Assembly: GCF_902499175.1 (NCBI RefSeq) | Contig: NZ_CABVQC010000027.1 | Location: 35,463-99,462, forward strand | Source: Burkholderia aenigmatica | Lineage (GTDB): Bacteria; Pseudomonadota; Gammaproteobacteria; Burkholderiales; Burkholderiaceae | DNA length: 64,000 bases | Direction of reading: 5' to 3' | Shown here: piece after piece, positions 50,124-59,567 of the stretch | Layout: each line of letters starts with the position of its first letter | How positions within the stretch are numbered: the stretch's first letter is position 1 | The notes under the pieces: generated by a model | Told to the model about the DNA's origin: nothing | What the model saw: only the letters and a program-made list of their open reading frames with translations | Database searches by the model: none | Program-made: the position numbers and the translations under genes

Positions 50124-50948
50124 TCAGGCCGCGGGCACTGGCTCGTCCAGCCAGTTTCCGCTGAACCCGAACGCGACCGGCCCGCTCAGAAGCACACTGC
50201 CGGCGCCATCCCAACGCACCGTGACGTCACCGCCGTCGCATTCGACCCGCACGGTCTCGTCCAGCAGCCCGCGCCGGATGCCGTTGACGACCGCGCCGCA
50301 CGAACACGATCCCGAACCGAGCGGCACGCCGCCGCCGCGCTCCCAGATGCGCAGGCGAATATGCGTGCGATCGATGACCTGAACGAAATGCACGTTGGTT
50401 TTCTGCGGAAACAGCGGGTGCGTTTCGATGGCCGGGCCGCGCGCCGCGACATCGATCGCGCGGAGATCGTCGACGAAGAACGTGCAATGCGGATTGCCCA
50501 TGTTGCACGCGGCCGGCGCGCCGGGCAGCGGCAGCGCGAGGGTGTCGAGTGCCTCGGCGACCGGCACGTCCCGCCAGCCGGTGAGCGGTCGGCCCATCTC
50601 GACGGTGATCAGGCCGTTCGCCTCCGTCGAGCACACGAGATACCCGCGGCGGGTTCGCAACACGAGCGACGCCAGGCCGGTTTCGCGCATCAGTTGCCAG
50701 GCGACGCCGCGCGTCGCGCTGCCGCAGGTGTCGAGCGGCGAGCCGTCGGCGTTCCAGAAGGCGACGCGGGCCGCCGCGTCGTCGCAGTCCGACATGACCG
50801 CGAGCTGGTTGAAGCCGATGCCGCAACGCCGGTCGCCCATGCGGCGCACCAGATCGCGGTCGATGCAGTGCGCTTGATCCTGACCGCGCAGGTCGACGAT
50901 GACGAAATCATCGCCGTTCGCGTGCATTTTCTGAAATCCGATCGGCAT
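50124..50948 (-). CDS. diaminopimelate-epimerase-fold protein with altered active site
   Basis: 274 residues with the DapF double fold: FQKMHANGDDFVIVDLRG, NADGSPLDTCGSATRG, NMGNPHCTFFVDDL, NVHFVQVIDRTHIRLRIWERGGGVP and GLLDETVRVECDGGDVTVRW. The first catalytic Cys (73 in E. coli) is kept in DTCGSAT. The second (Cys217, in ACGSGAC) aligns with Ser here; its Glu208 partner aligns with Val, and Asn11 with Asp. A Cys three positions on (GSGSCSC) may substitute. It is therefore probably not the housekeeping DapF but a paralog acting on another amino acid (compare histidine racemase CntK). ATG 50948. Confidence 0.72.
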   Translation of the reverse strand: MPIGFQKMHANGDDFVIVDLRGQDQAHCIDRDLVRRMGDRRCGIGFNQLAVMSDCDDAAARVAFWNADGSPLDTCGSATRGVAWQLMRETGLASLVLRTRRGYLVCSTEANGLITVEMGRPLTGWRDVPVAEALDTLALPLPGAPAACNMGNPHCTFFVDDLRAIDVAARGPAIETHPLFPQKTNVHFVQVIDRTHIRLRIWERGGGVPLGSGSCSCGAVVNGIRRGLLDETVRVECDGGDVTVRWDGAGSVLLSGPVAFGFSGNWLDEPVPAA

Positions 50949-51266
50949 GGCGGTTCCGGTATCGAGGCAGGCGAACACTGTACGGTGCGCGCCGGCCGGG
51001 ATCAATGCCGTTCGGGCGCAGGGCTCTACAGCGCCGCGCGAGTCGAGGCACCCGATGCGCTGCTCGATTGCCGATCACGTCGTTGCCACGCCGCCCGCGT
51101 GCGTCACGCACCGCTTGGGGCACACCCCGATGCGAAGCAAATCGTAAGGCATGTAATATAAATGAAAGATAAATTCGGATCTGTCCGTCGTCGTGACTCC
51201 CGCGCGCTCGCGTAACGGATCCGACCCTCCGCCACGCGTCATGCCCGACTTCAACTGAAACGCCTC

Positions 51267-52757
51267 ATGGAACAACTCGTCGATTTGCTCAACGGTGTCA
51301 TCTGGAGCCCCGCGCTCATCTTTCTCTGTCTTGCCGCGGGGCTGTACTTCTCGCTGCGCACGCGCTTCGCGCAGGTTCGCCACTTCATCGAGATGCTGCG
51401 CCTGATGCGCGGCAGCAAGGCCTCGGCGGAAGGCGTGTCGTCGTTCCAGGCGCTGGCGATGTCGCTGTCGGGGCGCGTCGGCACCGGCAACATCGCGGGC
51501 GTCGCGACGGCCATCACGTTCGGCGGCCCCGGGGCGATGTTCTGGATGTGGCTCGTCGCATTCCTCGGCGCGAGCACCGCGTTCGTCGAATCGACGCTGT
51601 CGCAGATCTACAAGGTGCGGCGCGAAGGACAGTATCGCGGCGGCCCCGCGTATTACATCGAGAAGGGGCTCGGCATCCGCTGGTATGCGGTGGCGTTCGC
51701 GATCGCCACCGTGCTCGCCTGCGGGCTGCTGCTCCCGGGCGTGCAGGCGAACGGGATCTCGTCCGCGATCGAGAATTCCTTCGGCATCGCGAAGCCCGTC
51801 ACCGGCGCGGTGCTCGTGCTGCTGCTCGGGCTGATCATCTTCGGCGGCGTGAAGCGGATCGCGCGCGTCGCGGAAATCGTCGTGCCGTTCATGGCGCTCG
51901 GCTACATCCTGATCGCGTGCGTCGTGATCGCGCTCGACATCGAACGCCTGCCGGACGTCGTCAGGCTGGTGTTCGAAAGCGCGTTCGGCTTCGAGGCCAG
52001 CTTTGGCGCGGTGCTCGGCATGGCGATCCAGTGGGGCGTGAAGCGCGGCGTCTATTCGAATGAAGCGGGGCAGGGCACGGGCCCGCACGCGTCGGCCGCC
52101 GCCGAAGTGACGCACCCGGCGCAGCAAGGGCTCGTGCAGGCCTTCTCCGTCTACGTCGATACGCTGTTCGTCTGCTCGGCGACGGGCTTCATGATCCTCA
52201 TCACCGGCGCCTACAACGTGGTCGCGCCGAACGGCCGCGCGCTGTTTTCGGGCGCGGCCGGCATCGAGGCCGGCCCCGGCTACACGCAGATGGCCGTCGA
52301 ATCGGTGCTGCCGGGCTTCGGTGCGGCGTTCGTCGCGATGGCGCTGTTCTTCTTCGCGTTCACCACCATCCTCGCTTACTACTACATCGCGGAAACCAAC
52401 GTCGCGTACCTGAGCCGCACGCGCAGCAGCGCTGCCGGCACGTTCGTGCTGCGCGCGGTGATCCTGCTCGCCACGCTGTACGGCGCGGTGAAGAGCGCGA
52501 GCGTCGCTTGGGCGCTCGGCGATATCGGCGTCGGGCTGATGGCATGGCTGAACATCGTCGCGATCCTGCTGCTGCAGAAGCCGGCGCTCAAGGCGTTGCG
52601 CGACTACGAGGCGCAGAAGCGCGCGGGACGCGAGCCGTCGTTCGATCCGGCCGCGCTCGGCATCGCGAATGCGACCTTCTGGGAGAAGCGGAGTGAGGCG
52701 AGCGGCGCGCGCGAGAGCCGGGCCGAGCCGGTTGTGACGGCCGAACGGCAGTCGTAG
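51267..52757 (+). CDS. sodium:alanine symporter, AGCS family
   Basis: 496 residues, ~11 membrane segments. AGCS hallmarks: RVGTGNIAGVATAITFGGPGAMFWMW is visible in parts (GTGNIAGVATAI), and the long signature SNEAGQGTGPHASAAAEVTHPAQQGLVQ is present as NEAGQGTGPHASAA then HPAQQGLVQAFSVY. Imports alanine or glycine with Na+. The start at 51267 follows the promoter region without competing ATG. Confidence 0.92.
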   Translation: MEQLVDLLNGVIWSPALIFLCLAAGLYFSLRTRFAQVRHFIEMLRLMRGSKASAEGVSSFQALAMSLSGRVGTGNIAGVATAITFGGPGAMFWMWLVAFLGASTAFVESTLSQIYKVRREGQYRGGPAYYIEKGLGIRWYAVAFAIATVLACGLLLPGVQANGISSAIENSFGIAKPVTGAVLVLLLGLIIFGGVKRIARVAEIVVPFMALGYILIACVVIALDIERLPDVVRLVFESAFGFEASFGAVLGMAIQWGVKRGVYSNEAGQGTGPHASAAAEVTHPAQQGLVQAFSVYVDTLFVCSATGFMILITGAYNVVAPNGRALFSGAAGIEAGPGYTQMAVESVLPGFGAAFVAMALFFFAFTTILAYYYIAETNVAYLSRTRSSAAGTFVLRAVILLATLYGAVKSASVAWALGDIGVGLMAWLNIVAILLLQKPALKALRDYEAQKRAGREPSFDPAALGIANATFWEKRSEASGARESRAEPVVTAERQS

Positions 52758-52904
52758 CGCTGCACACCGCATAGGCGTGGCCGGCCGAGACGGCGGCCGC
52801 GCGCGCCGCGGGATTGATTCGTTTCGCACCGGCGGCCGGCCCATTCGTTGCCGGCCGTTTCGCATGGCGACGTGCGTGGAAGCCGGTGCGTGACGGCGAG
52901 ATGG

Positions 52905-53639
52905 CTAGTTGCCGTTGCCTTGGAGAATCATGTCCACACGATCTTCAGTCGCCAGCCAGCGGCAGCGCTCGGGCTCGCCCGAATCGCGACACTCGTCCTC
53001 CTTGTGGTCGACCCAAATGCGCTCCTCGACGCGCAAACTCCGAGCCTGAGCCTCATCGTTGTTTTTTGCGTAGCGGGAAAGAATGCGTCGGTAGTTGTCG
53101 TTGAGCGCCCGATCGGCGCGCTGATAGAGCCAGTTGTAGGGGCGCGCAGGATCGAACGACGGGAAATTGCCGAACGGGAACGCTTCTTCCGGATTATTGG
53201 AATACCAGCCGTTGGCCACGCCCACGATCATTTGGACCGATCGCTGCGAACGTGGAACCGCGAATTCGGAATTCCACGTCAAGACCATCCAGTTATGATC
53301 GCCATGCGTATCCAGAACGCGCACGTTGACCGTCTTGACCGGGCGTCCGTTCTCGCGGACATGAACCGCAGCACATGGCCCCACCCGGTTCTTTTCGTCA
53401 CCGTCGAACCGTGCAATGCAAGTGCCTGGCGGGGGGAGCGACGTCCCGGTCACCTGGCCGAAGTTGTCCTTGCTCGCGTCGGTGTCCGTGACCTTCACAA
53501 GCAGGGACACGTGCGGCGAATTCTCGTCGACACGGGCTGCTTCGACGTCAAGATGCAGTGTGGTCTCCGCCAGCGCATTCGCAGAGAACAGGGCGCAGAA
53601 ACCGGCGAGCGTCGAAACGGCAAGTCGAGTGAAGTACAT
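52905..53639 (-). CDS. secreted protein with C-terminal LprI/DUF1311-like domain
   Basis: 244 residues. Signal peptide ends FSANALAE. The middle is unlike families known to me and contains VSLLVKVTDTDAS and VHVRENGRPVKTVNVRVL. C-terminal ~70 residues match the DUF1311/LprI lysozyme-inhibitor pattern: ADRALNDNYRRILSRY, then RSLRVEERIWVDHKEDECRDSGEPERCRW with the Cys pair. May inhibit lysozyme or act in envelope defence; the fused N-terminal part is unusual for the family. Confidence 0.62.
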   Translation of the reverse strand: MYFTRLAVSTLAGFCALFSANALAETTLHLDVEAARVDENSPHVSLLVKVTDTDASKDNFGQVTGTSLPPPGTCIARFDGDEKNRVGPCAAVHVRENGRPVKTVNVRVLDTHGDHNWMVLTWNSEFAVPRSQRSVQMIVGVANGWYSNNPEEAFPFGNFPSFDPARPYNWLYQRADRALNDNYRRILSRYAKNNDEAQARSLRVEERIWVDHKEDECRDSGEPERCRWLATEDRVDMILQGNGN

Positions 53640-53899
53640 GACGGATGGTCAAAGGTTGATCAAGAGGTGAAAGGGCGTGGCATCGAGCGCCAAACGATCT
53701 TAATTCGCGCGAGCGGAACTTTCAAAGTATCGTGACCCACGGCTCCCGCCTTTGCCCGGGATCGCCGCCCGCCCGACACGCGCCGGGACGAGCCGGGACG
53801 CGCCGGTCGTTTCGACGGAAACATGCGCGGCGTGGACATGGCAGGCAAGGAACGCAGTCATGCAAACCGACGCTTCCGCCCGAACGTTGCACACGCATC
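53640..53899. other. intergenic region without gene
   Basis: About 260 bp upstream of the LprI-like gene, GC-rich with scattered short inverted repeats but no coding signal. Confidence 0.35.
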
Positions 53900-53929
53900 T
53901 ACGTAATTCTACGTAGCTCCGCATACGTA
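53900..53929. promoter_or_regulatory. three TACGTA palindromes in 30 bp, upstream of cstA
   Basis: The 6-bp palindrome TACGTA occurs at 53900, 53910 and 53924. It lies 150 bp before cstA in an otherwise GC-rich region. Phased short palindromes suggest a multi-site binding region for a regulator of the starvation gene. Confidence 0.5.
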
Positions 53930-54080
53930 GTTATCCGCTTGTAAGTCGCCCCCGTCGCACGGAATACTACGGCCCATCGTCGCGGCCGTTGCGTGGCCGT
54001 GGCACGACGCATCGACGTCACGTGTGTGCGGCACCCTCGCCGCATGCCATCTAAAACCACATTGGAGACCAGGAGACGCC

Positions 54081-56159
54081 ATGAATCGGGCTTCCAGTAC
54101 CCTGCTCTGGATTGCGGTCGCGCTGCTCGGCGCGTTCGCGTTCGGCACGATTGCACTCGCACACGGCGAGCGCGTCAGTGCCCTCTGGATCGTGATCGCC
54201 GCAGTCTGCGTGTATCTGATCGCGTATCGCTTCTACAGCCGTTTCATCGCCAGCAAGGTGATGCAGCTCGACGGGCTGCGCATGACGCCGGCCGTCAAGT
54301 ACAACGACGGCCTCGACTACGTGCCGACCAACAAGTACGTGCTGTTCGGCCATCACTTTGCCGCGATCGCCGGCGCCGGCCCGCTCGTCGGGCCCGTGCT
54401 CGCCGCGCAGATGGGCTACATGCCCGGCATGCTGTGGATCCTGGCCGGCGTCGTGTTCGCCGGCGCGGTGCAGGACTTCATCGTGCTGTTCATCTCGACG
54501 CGCCGCGACGGCCGCTCGCTCGGCGATCTCGTCAAGATGGAGCTCGGCACGGTACCCGGCGTGATCGCGCTGTTCGGCGCGTTCCTGATCATGGTGATCA
54601 TCCTCGCGGTGCTCGCGCTGATCGTCGTGAAGGCGCTGACCAATTCGCCGTGGGGCACGTTCACCGTCGCCGCGACGATTCCGATCGCGCTGTTCATGGG
54701 CGTCTATACGCGCTACATCCGTCCGGGCCGCATCGGCGAAGTGTCGATCATCGGCTTCGTGCTGCTGATGGCGTCGATCGCGTTCGGCCAGCACGTGCAC
54801 GATTCGCCGACGCTCGCCGCATGGTTCACATTCACGGGCACGCAGCTCACATGGATCCTGATCGGCTACGGCTTCGTCGCATCGGTGCTGCCGGTGTGGC
54901 TGCTGCTCGCGCCGCGCGACTACCTGTCGACCTTCCTGAAGATCGGCACGATCCTCGGCCTCGCGATCGGCATCCTGGTCGTCGCACCGGAACTGAAGAT
55001 GCCCGCGCTGACGAAGTTCGTCGACGGCACGGGCCCGGTGTGGTCGGGCGGCCTGTTCCCGTTCCTGTTCATCACGATCGCGTGCGGCGCGGTGTCGGGT
55101 TTCCACGCGCTGATCTCGTCGGGCACGACGCCGAAGCTGATCGACAACGAAACCAACGCGCGCTTCATCGGTTACGGCGCGATGCTGATGGAATCGTTCG
55201 TCGCGATCATGGCGCTGGTCGCCGCGAGCGTGATCGAACCGGGCATCTACTTCGCGATGAACGCGCCGGCCGCCGTGCTCGGCTCGACGCCGGAAGCGGT
55301 GGCGAACACGGTCACGCAATGGGGCTTCGTGCTGACGCCCGACATGCTGACGCAGACCGCGAAGGCCGTCGGCGAAACGACGATCATTGCGCGCGCGGGC
55401 GGCGCACCGACGCTGGCCGTCGGCATGGCGCACATCCTGCACCAGGTGATCGGCGGCGAAGCGATGATGGCGTTCTGGTATCACTTCGCGATCCTGTTCG
55501 AAGCGCTGTTCATCCTGACGGCCGTCGACGCCGGCACGCGCGCGGGCCGCTTCATGCTGCAGGACCTGCTCGGCACGTTCCACCCGGCGCTCAAGCGTAC
55601 CGAGTCGCTGCCCGCGAACCTGGTCGCCACCGCGCTGTGCGTGGCCGCGTGGGGCTACTTCCTGTATCAGGGCGTGGTCGATCCGCTCGGCGGCATCAAC
55701 ACGCTGTGGCCGCTGTTCGGCATCTCGAACCAGATGCTCGCCGCGATCGCGCTGGTGCTCGGCACCGTCGTGCTGTTCAAGATGAAGCGCGAGCGCTATG
55801 CGTGGGTGACGATCGTGCCGACCGTATGGCTGCTGATCTGCACGCTGACCGCCGGCTGGCAGAAGATTTTCGACGCGAACCCGAAGGTCAGCTTCCTCGC
55901 GCACGCCGCGAAGCTGCAGGCCGCGGTGGACGAAGGCAAGGTGCTCGCGCCGGCGAAGTCGATCGCGCAGATGCAGCGGATCATCTTCAACGACTACATC
56001 GATGCGGCGCTGGCCGGGCTGTTCATCTTCGTCGTCGTGGCGATCGCGGTGTACGGCGTGATTGCCGTGCTGCGCGCGCGCCGCGAGTCGAAGCCGACCG
56101 TGCGCGAGACGCCGTACGAAGCGATGCCGGCCGCGCAGGCGCTCGGCAGCGGACGTTAA
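54081..56159 (+). CDS. cstA: carbon starvation protein A (peptide/pyruvate transporter)
   Basis: 692 residues (E. coli CstA 701), ~16-18 membrane segments. Conserved start AYRFYSRFIASKV, DGLDYVPTNKYVLFGHHFAAIAGAGPLVGPVLAAQMGYMPG shown in parts as FGHHFAAIAGAGP, and GFHALISSGTTPKL. CstA imports peptides and, with its small partner, pyruvate under carbon limitation. AGGAGA lies before the ATG at 54081; an upstream extension in frame is rejected. Next gene is its small partner. Confidence 0.94.
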   Translation: MNRASSTLLWIAVALLGAFAFGTIALAHGERVSALWIVIAAVCVYLIAYRFYSRFIASKVMQLDGLRMTPAVKYNDGLDYVPTNKYVLFGHHFAAIAGAGPLVGPVLAAQMGYMPGMLWILAGVVFAGAVQDFIVLFISTRRDGRSLGDLVKMELGTVPGVIALFGAFLIMVIILAVLALIVVKALTNSPWGTFTVAATIPIALFMGVYTRYIRPGRIGEVSIIGFVLLMASIAFGQHVHDSPTLAAWFTFTGTQLTWILIGYGFVASVLPVWLLLAPRDYLSTFLKIGTILGLAIGILVVAPELKMPALTKFVDGTGPVWSGGLFPFLFITIACGAVSGFHALISSGTTPKLIDNETNARFIGYGAMLMESFVAIMALVAASVIEPGIYFAMNAPAAVLGSTPEAVANTVTQWGFVLTPDMLTQTAKAVGETTIIARAGGAPTLAVGMAHILHQVIGGEAMMAFWYHFAILFEALFILTAVDAGTRAGRFMLQDLLGTFHPALKRTESLPANLVATALCVAAWGYFLYQGVVDPLGGINTLWPLFGISNQMLAAIALVLGTVVLFKMKRERYAWVTIVPTVWLLICTLTAGWQKIFDANPKVSFLAHAAKLQAAVDEGKVLAPAKSIAQMQRIIFNDYIDAALAGLFIFVVVAIAVYGVIAVLRARRESKPTVRETPYEAMPAAQALGSGR

Positions 56160-56171
56160 GGAGAGGCCGCG

Positions 56172-56378
56172 ATGTTCAGCGATCTGGGCAGCGACCTGCG
56201 CAGCGCGGGGCGTTACCTCGGGCAGGCGTTGCGGCTGATGGTCGGCCTGCCCGACTACGACACCTACGTCGCGCACATGCGTGCGACCCATCCGGACCGC
56301 GAGCCGATGACGTACGAGGAATTCTTCCGCGAGCGTCAGAATGCGCGGTACGGGTCGGGGGCGGGGAAGTGCTGTTGA
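56172..56378 (+). CDS. YbdD/YjiX family small protein (CstA/BtsT partner)
   Basis: 68 residues. [46 protein letters not shown] is the family pattern (DUF466), shown here as [13 protein letters not shown] and [11 protein letters not shown]. These small proteins are encoded directly after CstA or BtsT and are needed for transport. 12-bp gap after cstA with GGAGA. Confidence 0.92.
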   Translation: MFSDLGSDLRSAGRYLGQALRLMVGLPDYDTYVAHMRATHPDREPMTYEEFFRERQNARYGSGAGKCC

Positions 56379-56413
56379 ACCGCACCGCCGCAGCGGTTCG
56401 GTGATCGACAGGG

Positions 56414-56445
56414 AAGCGCCGCGAGGGATTTCGCGGCGCTTTTTC
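56414..56445 (+). terminator. Rho-independent terminator of the cstA operon
   Basis: 11-bp stem AAGCGCCGCGA / TCGCGGCGCTT, 6-nt loop, then T-rich tail; 35 bp after the stop. Confidence 0.85.
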
Positions 56446-56572
56446 TTTGGCGGGCCGGCGGCGCGCATGCAGCGGGATTCGCCGCACCGTTTGCCGGCGC
56501 GCAGCACGGCACGGACCGGCGGCCGGTATCATAGGGTGTATCTTTCCCGATGGACCCGCAGGAGAACACGTC

Positions 56573-57193
56573 GTGCATGTCGGTGAGCGTTTCAACAGCA
56601 TTTCCCATCTCGTCGGCGCGGTGCTGTCGGTGGCTGGCCTTGTGGCGCTCGTGACGATGGGCGCGCTCGAAGGCGATCCGTACAAGGTCGTGAGCTTCAG
56701 CGTGTACGGCGCGATGCTGATCCTGCTCTATGCGATCTCGACGCTGTACCACAGCGTGCGCAATCCGCGCCTGAAAGCCATTCTGCAGAAGTGCGACCAC
56801 TCGGCGATCTACCTGCTGATCGCCGGCAGCTATACGCCGTTCACGCTGGTGACGTTGCGCGGCCCGTGGGGCTGGTCGCTGTTCGGCGTGAGCTGGGGGC
56901 TGGCCGTGTTCGGGATCGTGCAGGAACTGACGCTCGGCCGGCGCACGCGCATGTTGTCGATGATCCTGTACGTGGCGATGGGCTGGCTCGCGCTTGTCGC
57001 GGTGCGTCCGCTGATCCATGCGCTGCCGCCAGTCGGTACCGCGTGGCTCGTGGCGGGCGGCTTGATCTACAGCGCGGGGATCTACTTCTTCATCAACGAC
57101 GAACGCATCCGCCACGGGCACGGTATCTGGCATCTGTTCGTGCTGGCAGGGAGCCTGTGCCAGTTCGTCAGTGTCGCGATGTATGTCGCGTGA
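56573..57193 (+). CDS. hemolysin III family / PAQR-like membrane protein (YqfA type)
   Basis: 206 residues starting at GTG with AGGAG 8 bp upstream. Seven predicted membrane segments. Family cues: VGERFNSISHLVGAVLS, AISTLYHSV, CDHSAIYLLIAGSYTPF and HGHGIWHLFVLAG, which include the His residues of the proposed metal site. Many bacterial members influence membrane lipid homeostasis; haemolytic activity is not implied. Confidence 0.9.
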   Translation: MHVGERFNSISHLVGAVLSVAGLVALVTMGALEGDPYKVVSFSVYGAMLILLYAISTLYHSVRNPRLKAILQKCDHSAIYLLIAGSYTPFTLVTLRGPWGWSLFGVSWGLAVFGIVQELTLGRRTRMLSMILYVAMGWLALVAVRPLIHALPPVGTAWLVAGGLIYSAGIYFFINDERIRHGHGIWHLFVLAGSLCQFVSVAMYVA

Positions 57194-57257
57194 GCGGAAG
57201 GCGGCGTTGAGCCGATGACGGCGCGCTGTATCGCTGGAGCGCCTGCCGGAGCATGCG

Positions 57258-58667
57258 TTACCGGCGCGTCGCGGTCCGCAGCTGCGCGGCCGGTTCGCCG
57301 GGTGCCGGTGTCGGCCGCGCCGTGATCCACCATGTCGCGGCGGCGAGTGCCGACAATCCGGTCGCGATGCCGAGCGCTACCCGCATCGCCGCCGGAAACG
57401 GCTGCAGTGTCGCGATGCACGCACCGAAAATTGCCACACCAAGCGCCGATCCACTCTGCCGCGCCGCGTTCAGCGCGGCCGCCGCCACGCCGGCGCGGCG
57501 CCGGTCGACCGTCCCGAGCGCAGGCGACGTCGCAGCCGGCGAGATGAATCCCGATGCGAAGCCGATCGCGAGCATCGGCGCGATAGCGAGCCACGCGGGT
57601 GTCGTTGCACCGATGCCCGTCATGCCGAGCGCGCCGGCCGCATAGAGCCCAAACGCCGCGCACATCGTGCCACGCGAGCCGAAGCGCGCAACGAGCCCGC
57701 CCGAGCACAGCCCGCCGAGCGCGACCATCGCGGTCATCGGCAGAAACGCGAGCCCCGTATCGAGCGGGCTCGCGCCGCGGATCTGCCGATAGAACAGGCT
57801 GAGCACGAACAGCAGGCCGTAGAACACGAACGCCGACGCCATCGACACGAATGTCGAGCCGGCGAACAGCCGGTTGCGGAAGAACGCGAGCGGCAGCATC
57901 GGCTCGCGGCGGCGCGCTTCGATCGCGACGAACGCGATCCACGCGACGACGCTCGTCACCGCGCCGCCGACGATCGGCGCCGAGCGCCAGCCGAGCGACG
58001 GGCCTTCGATCAGCGTGCCGATCAGCGCCGCGATCGCGATGATGGCCGCGGCCTGGCCGCCCCAGTCGAAATGCCGCGAGGCGTCGACGACGGCGGCGCG
58101 CGTGACCGTGCGGCCGAGCCAGATGCCGGCAAGCCCGAGCGGCAGGTTCACGAAGAAGAGGCTGCGCCACCCGAACAGATGGATCAGCAGGCCGCCGATC
58201 AACGGGCCCGACGCCATCGCGATGCCGCCGCAGCCCATCCACAGGCTGATCGCCGATGCGCGCGCGGCCGGTTCGGGGAAGGCGCGATTGAGCAGCGCGA
58301 GCGAGCAGGGCACCAGCATCGCGCTGCCGATACCTTGCAACGCGCGGGCGATCGCGAGCGCCGGAAGGTTCGGCGCGACGCCGCACAGTGCTGACGCGGC
58401 AACGAATACCGCGAGCCCCGCGATATAGACGGTGCGATCGCCGAGCCGGTCGCCGAGCGTGCCGCCCGTCATCAGCAGGCTCGCGAACGCGAGCGTGTAC
58501 GCGTTCACGATCCACTGCAGGCCGGCCACGTGACTGCCGAAGGTGTGCGCGATGTCGGTGAGCGCGACGTTGACGATCGACGCGTCGAGCAGCACGAGCG
58601 TGTAGCTCACGCAGGTCGCGGCGAGCACACGGCGGGCGGCGGCGCGGTTCGGCGCGGCGGCGGTCAT
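57258..58667 (-). CDS. MFS multidrug efflux transporter, DHA2 (14-TM) family
   Basis: 469 residues. DHA2 motif D1 in TM1 (VLLDASIVNVAL), motif A GGTLGDRLGDRTVY, motif C region MGCGGIAMASGPLIGGLL, and ~14 hydrophobic segments. The ATG at 58667 overlaps the stop of the upstream SnoaL-like gene by 4 bp, so the two form an operon. Proton-driven export of drugs or a metabolite; no regulator is adjacent. Confidence 0.88.
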   Translation of the reverse strand: MTAAAPNRAAARRVLAATCVSYTLVLLDASIVNVALTDIAHTFGSHVAGLQWIVNAYTLAFASLLMTGGTLGDRLGDRTVYIAGLAVFVAASALCGVAPNLPALAIARALQGIGSAMLVPCSLALLNRAFPEPAARASAISLWMGCGGIAMASGPLIGGLLIHLFGWRSLFFVNLPLGLAGIWLGRTVTRAAVVDASRHFDWGGQAAAIIAIAALIGTLIEGPSLGWRSAPIVGGAVTSVVAWIAFVAIEARRREPMLPLAFFRNRLFAGSTFVSMASAFVFYGLLFVLSLFYRQIRGASPLDTGLAFLPMTAMVALGGLCSGGLVARFGSRGTMCAAFGLYAAGALGMTGIGATTPAWLAIAPMLAIGFASGFISPAATSPALGTVDRRRAGVAAAALNAARQSGSALGVAIFGACIATLQPFPAAMRVALGIATGLSALAAATWWITARPTPAPGEPAAQLRTATRR

Positions 58668-59095
58668 GCGCGGTCGGTCGCCGGCGTGGCAGCTTGCAGC
58701 GCGAGAAACCCGACCCATCCCCAGTACACGCGATGATGCGCGATCAGCCCGTCGCGCAGATCCATCACCTCGACAAGATCGACCTGGTCGCCGTTCGGCG
58801 TAGCGCGCGGATATTCCCACGTGAGCTGGCGGCCGTTCGAGAAGAACAGCCCGGTGCGGTACCAGCGCCCTAACTTGTTGCCCGGATTGCGCAGGCCCGC
58901 CGCAAAGAACGCACCGATCGCGGCCTTGCCGCGCAGCACGCCCGAACCGTGATCGGGCAGCGTAACGACGATCAGCGGTGTCTCGAGCACCGCGTCGTCG
59001 GCATACAGCGCCATCAGCGCATCGACGTCGCGCGCAACGACGGCTGCGTGCCAGCCTTCATAAATGTGCCGGGCGTCGGTGTTGGCGTGTGACAT
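58664..59095 (-). CDS. SnoaL-like/NTF2-superfamily protein
   Basis: 143 residues. IYEGWHAAVVARDVDALMALYADDAVLETPLI and GKAAIGAFFAAG, then LTWEYPRATPNGDQVDLVEVMDLRDGLIAHHRVYWGW are the SnoaL cone-fold pattern. No signal peptide from the ATG at 59095 (AGGAA upstream), so it is cytoplasmic. It is translationally coupled to the efflux gene, which suggests a ligand-binding or modifying role for the exported compound. Confidence 0.82.
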   Translation of the reverse strand: MSHANTDARHIYEGWHAAVVARDVDALMALYADDAVLETPLIVVTLPDHGSGVLRGKAAIGAFFAAGLRNPGNKLGRWYRTGLFFSNGRQLTWEYPRATPNGDQVDLVEVMDLRDGLIAHHRVYWGWVGFLALQAATPATDRA

Positions 59096-59213
59096 GGCGG
59101 GTTCCTGGAAGCATCGATAACGGAACCCACTGTAGGGGCGCGTCGCCGCGGGACGTTTCACGTCAACCCGAAACGTGGATGTCACCGTGGCGCACGCGGT
59201 CGCGTGCCGGCTG

Positions 59214-59567
59214 TTATCCCGCCAGCGCGTCGAGATTCAGCACATACGATTTCCCGATCCACACCGCGCAATCGCGATGGTCGCGCAGTTCGTCGTTCGT
59301 ATTCGGATGCAGGAAGATATCGAGCGCGCCGTGGTTCAGCACGAGCCACGGCACGATGTCGTCGAAGCGCGTGGCGTCGAATGCGATCTGGTACGACCAG
59401 GCCGGGTGCGGGCCGACGAGGCGCTCGTGAAAGCGGCCGAGTTCGATGACCGCGCCGAACCGTTCGTCGACGACCTGGCGAAACGCCCAGGCCGCGTCGC
59501 GGCTGGCGGCAGCGAAATAGACGTGCGCGTGCCAACTGTCGATGGCGGTGGTGTCGAGGGCAGCCAT
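59214..59567 (-). CDS. DOPA 4,5-dioxygenase family protein
   Basis: 117 residues, the size of the bacterial family (PF08883). WHAHVYFAAASRD, RLVGPHPAWSYQIAF, VLNHGALDIFLHPNTNDELRDH and CAVWIGK include the conserved His residues of the iron site. Fungal members cleave the ring of DOPA; bacterial members are less studied. ATG 59567. Single gene with intergenic space on both sides. Confidence 0.85.
   Translation of the reverse strand: MAALDTTAIDSWHAHVYFAAASRDAAWAFRQVVDERFGAVIELGRFHERLVGPHPAWSYQIAFDATRFDDIVPWLVLNHGALDIFLHPNTNDELRDHRDCAVWIGKSYVLNLDALAG

Noticed and set aside
54051..56507. 818-codon minus-strand frame opposite cstA.
   Set aside because: Composition is Arg/His/Asp-rich without domain signals; it mirrors the codon structure of cstA.
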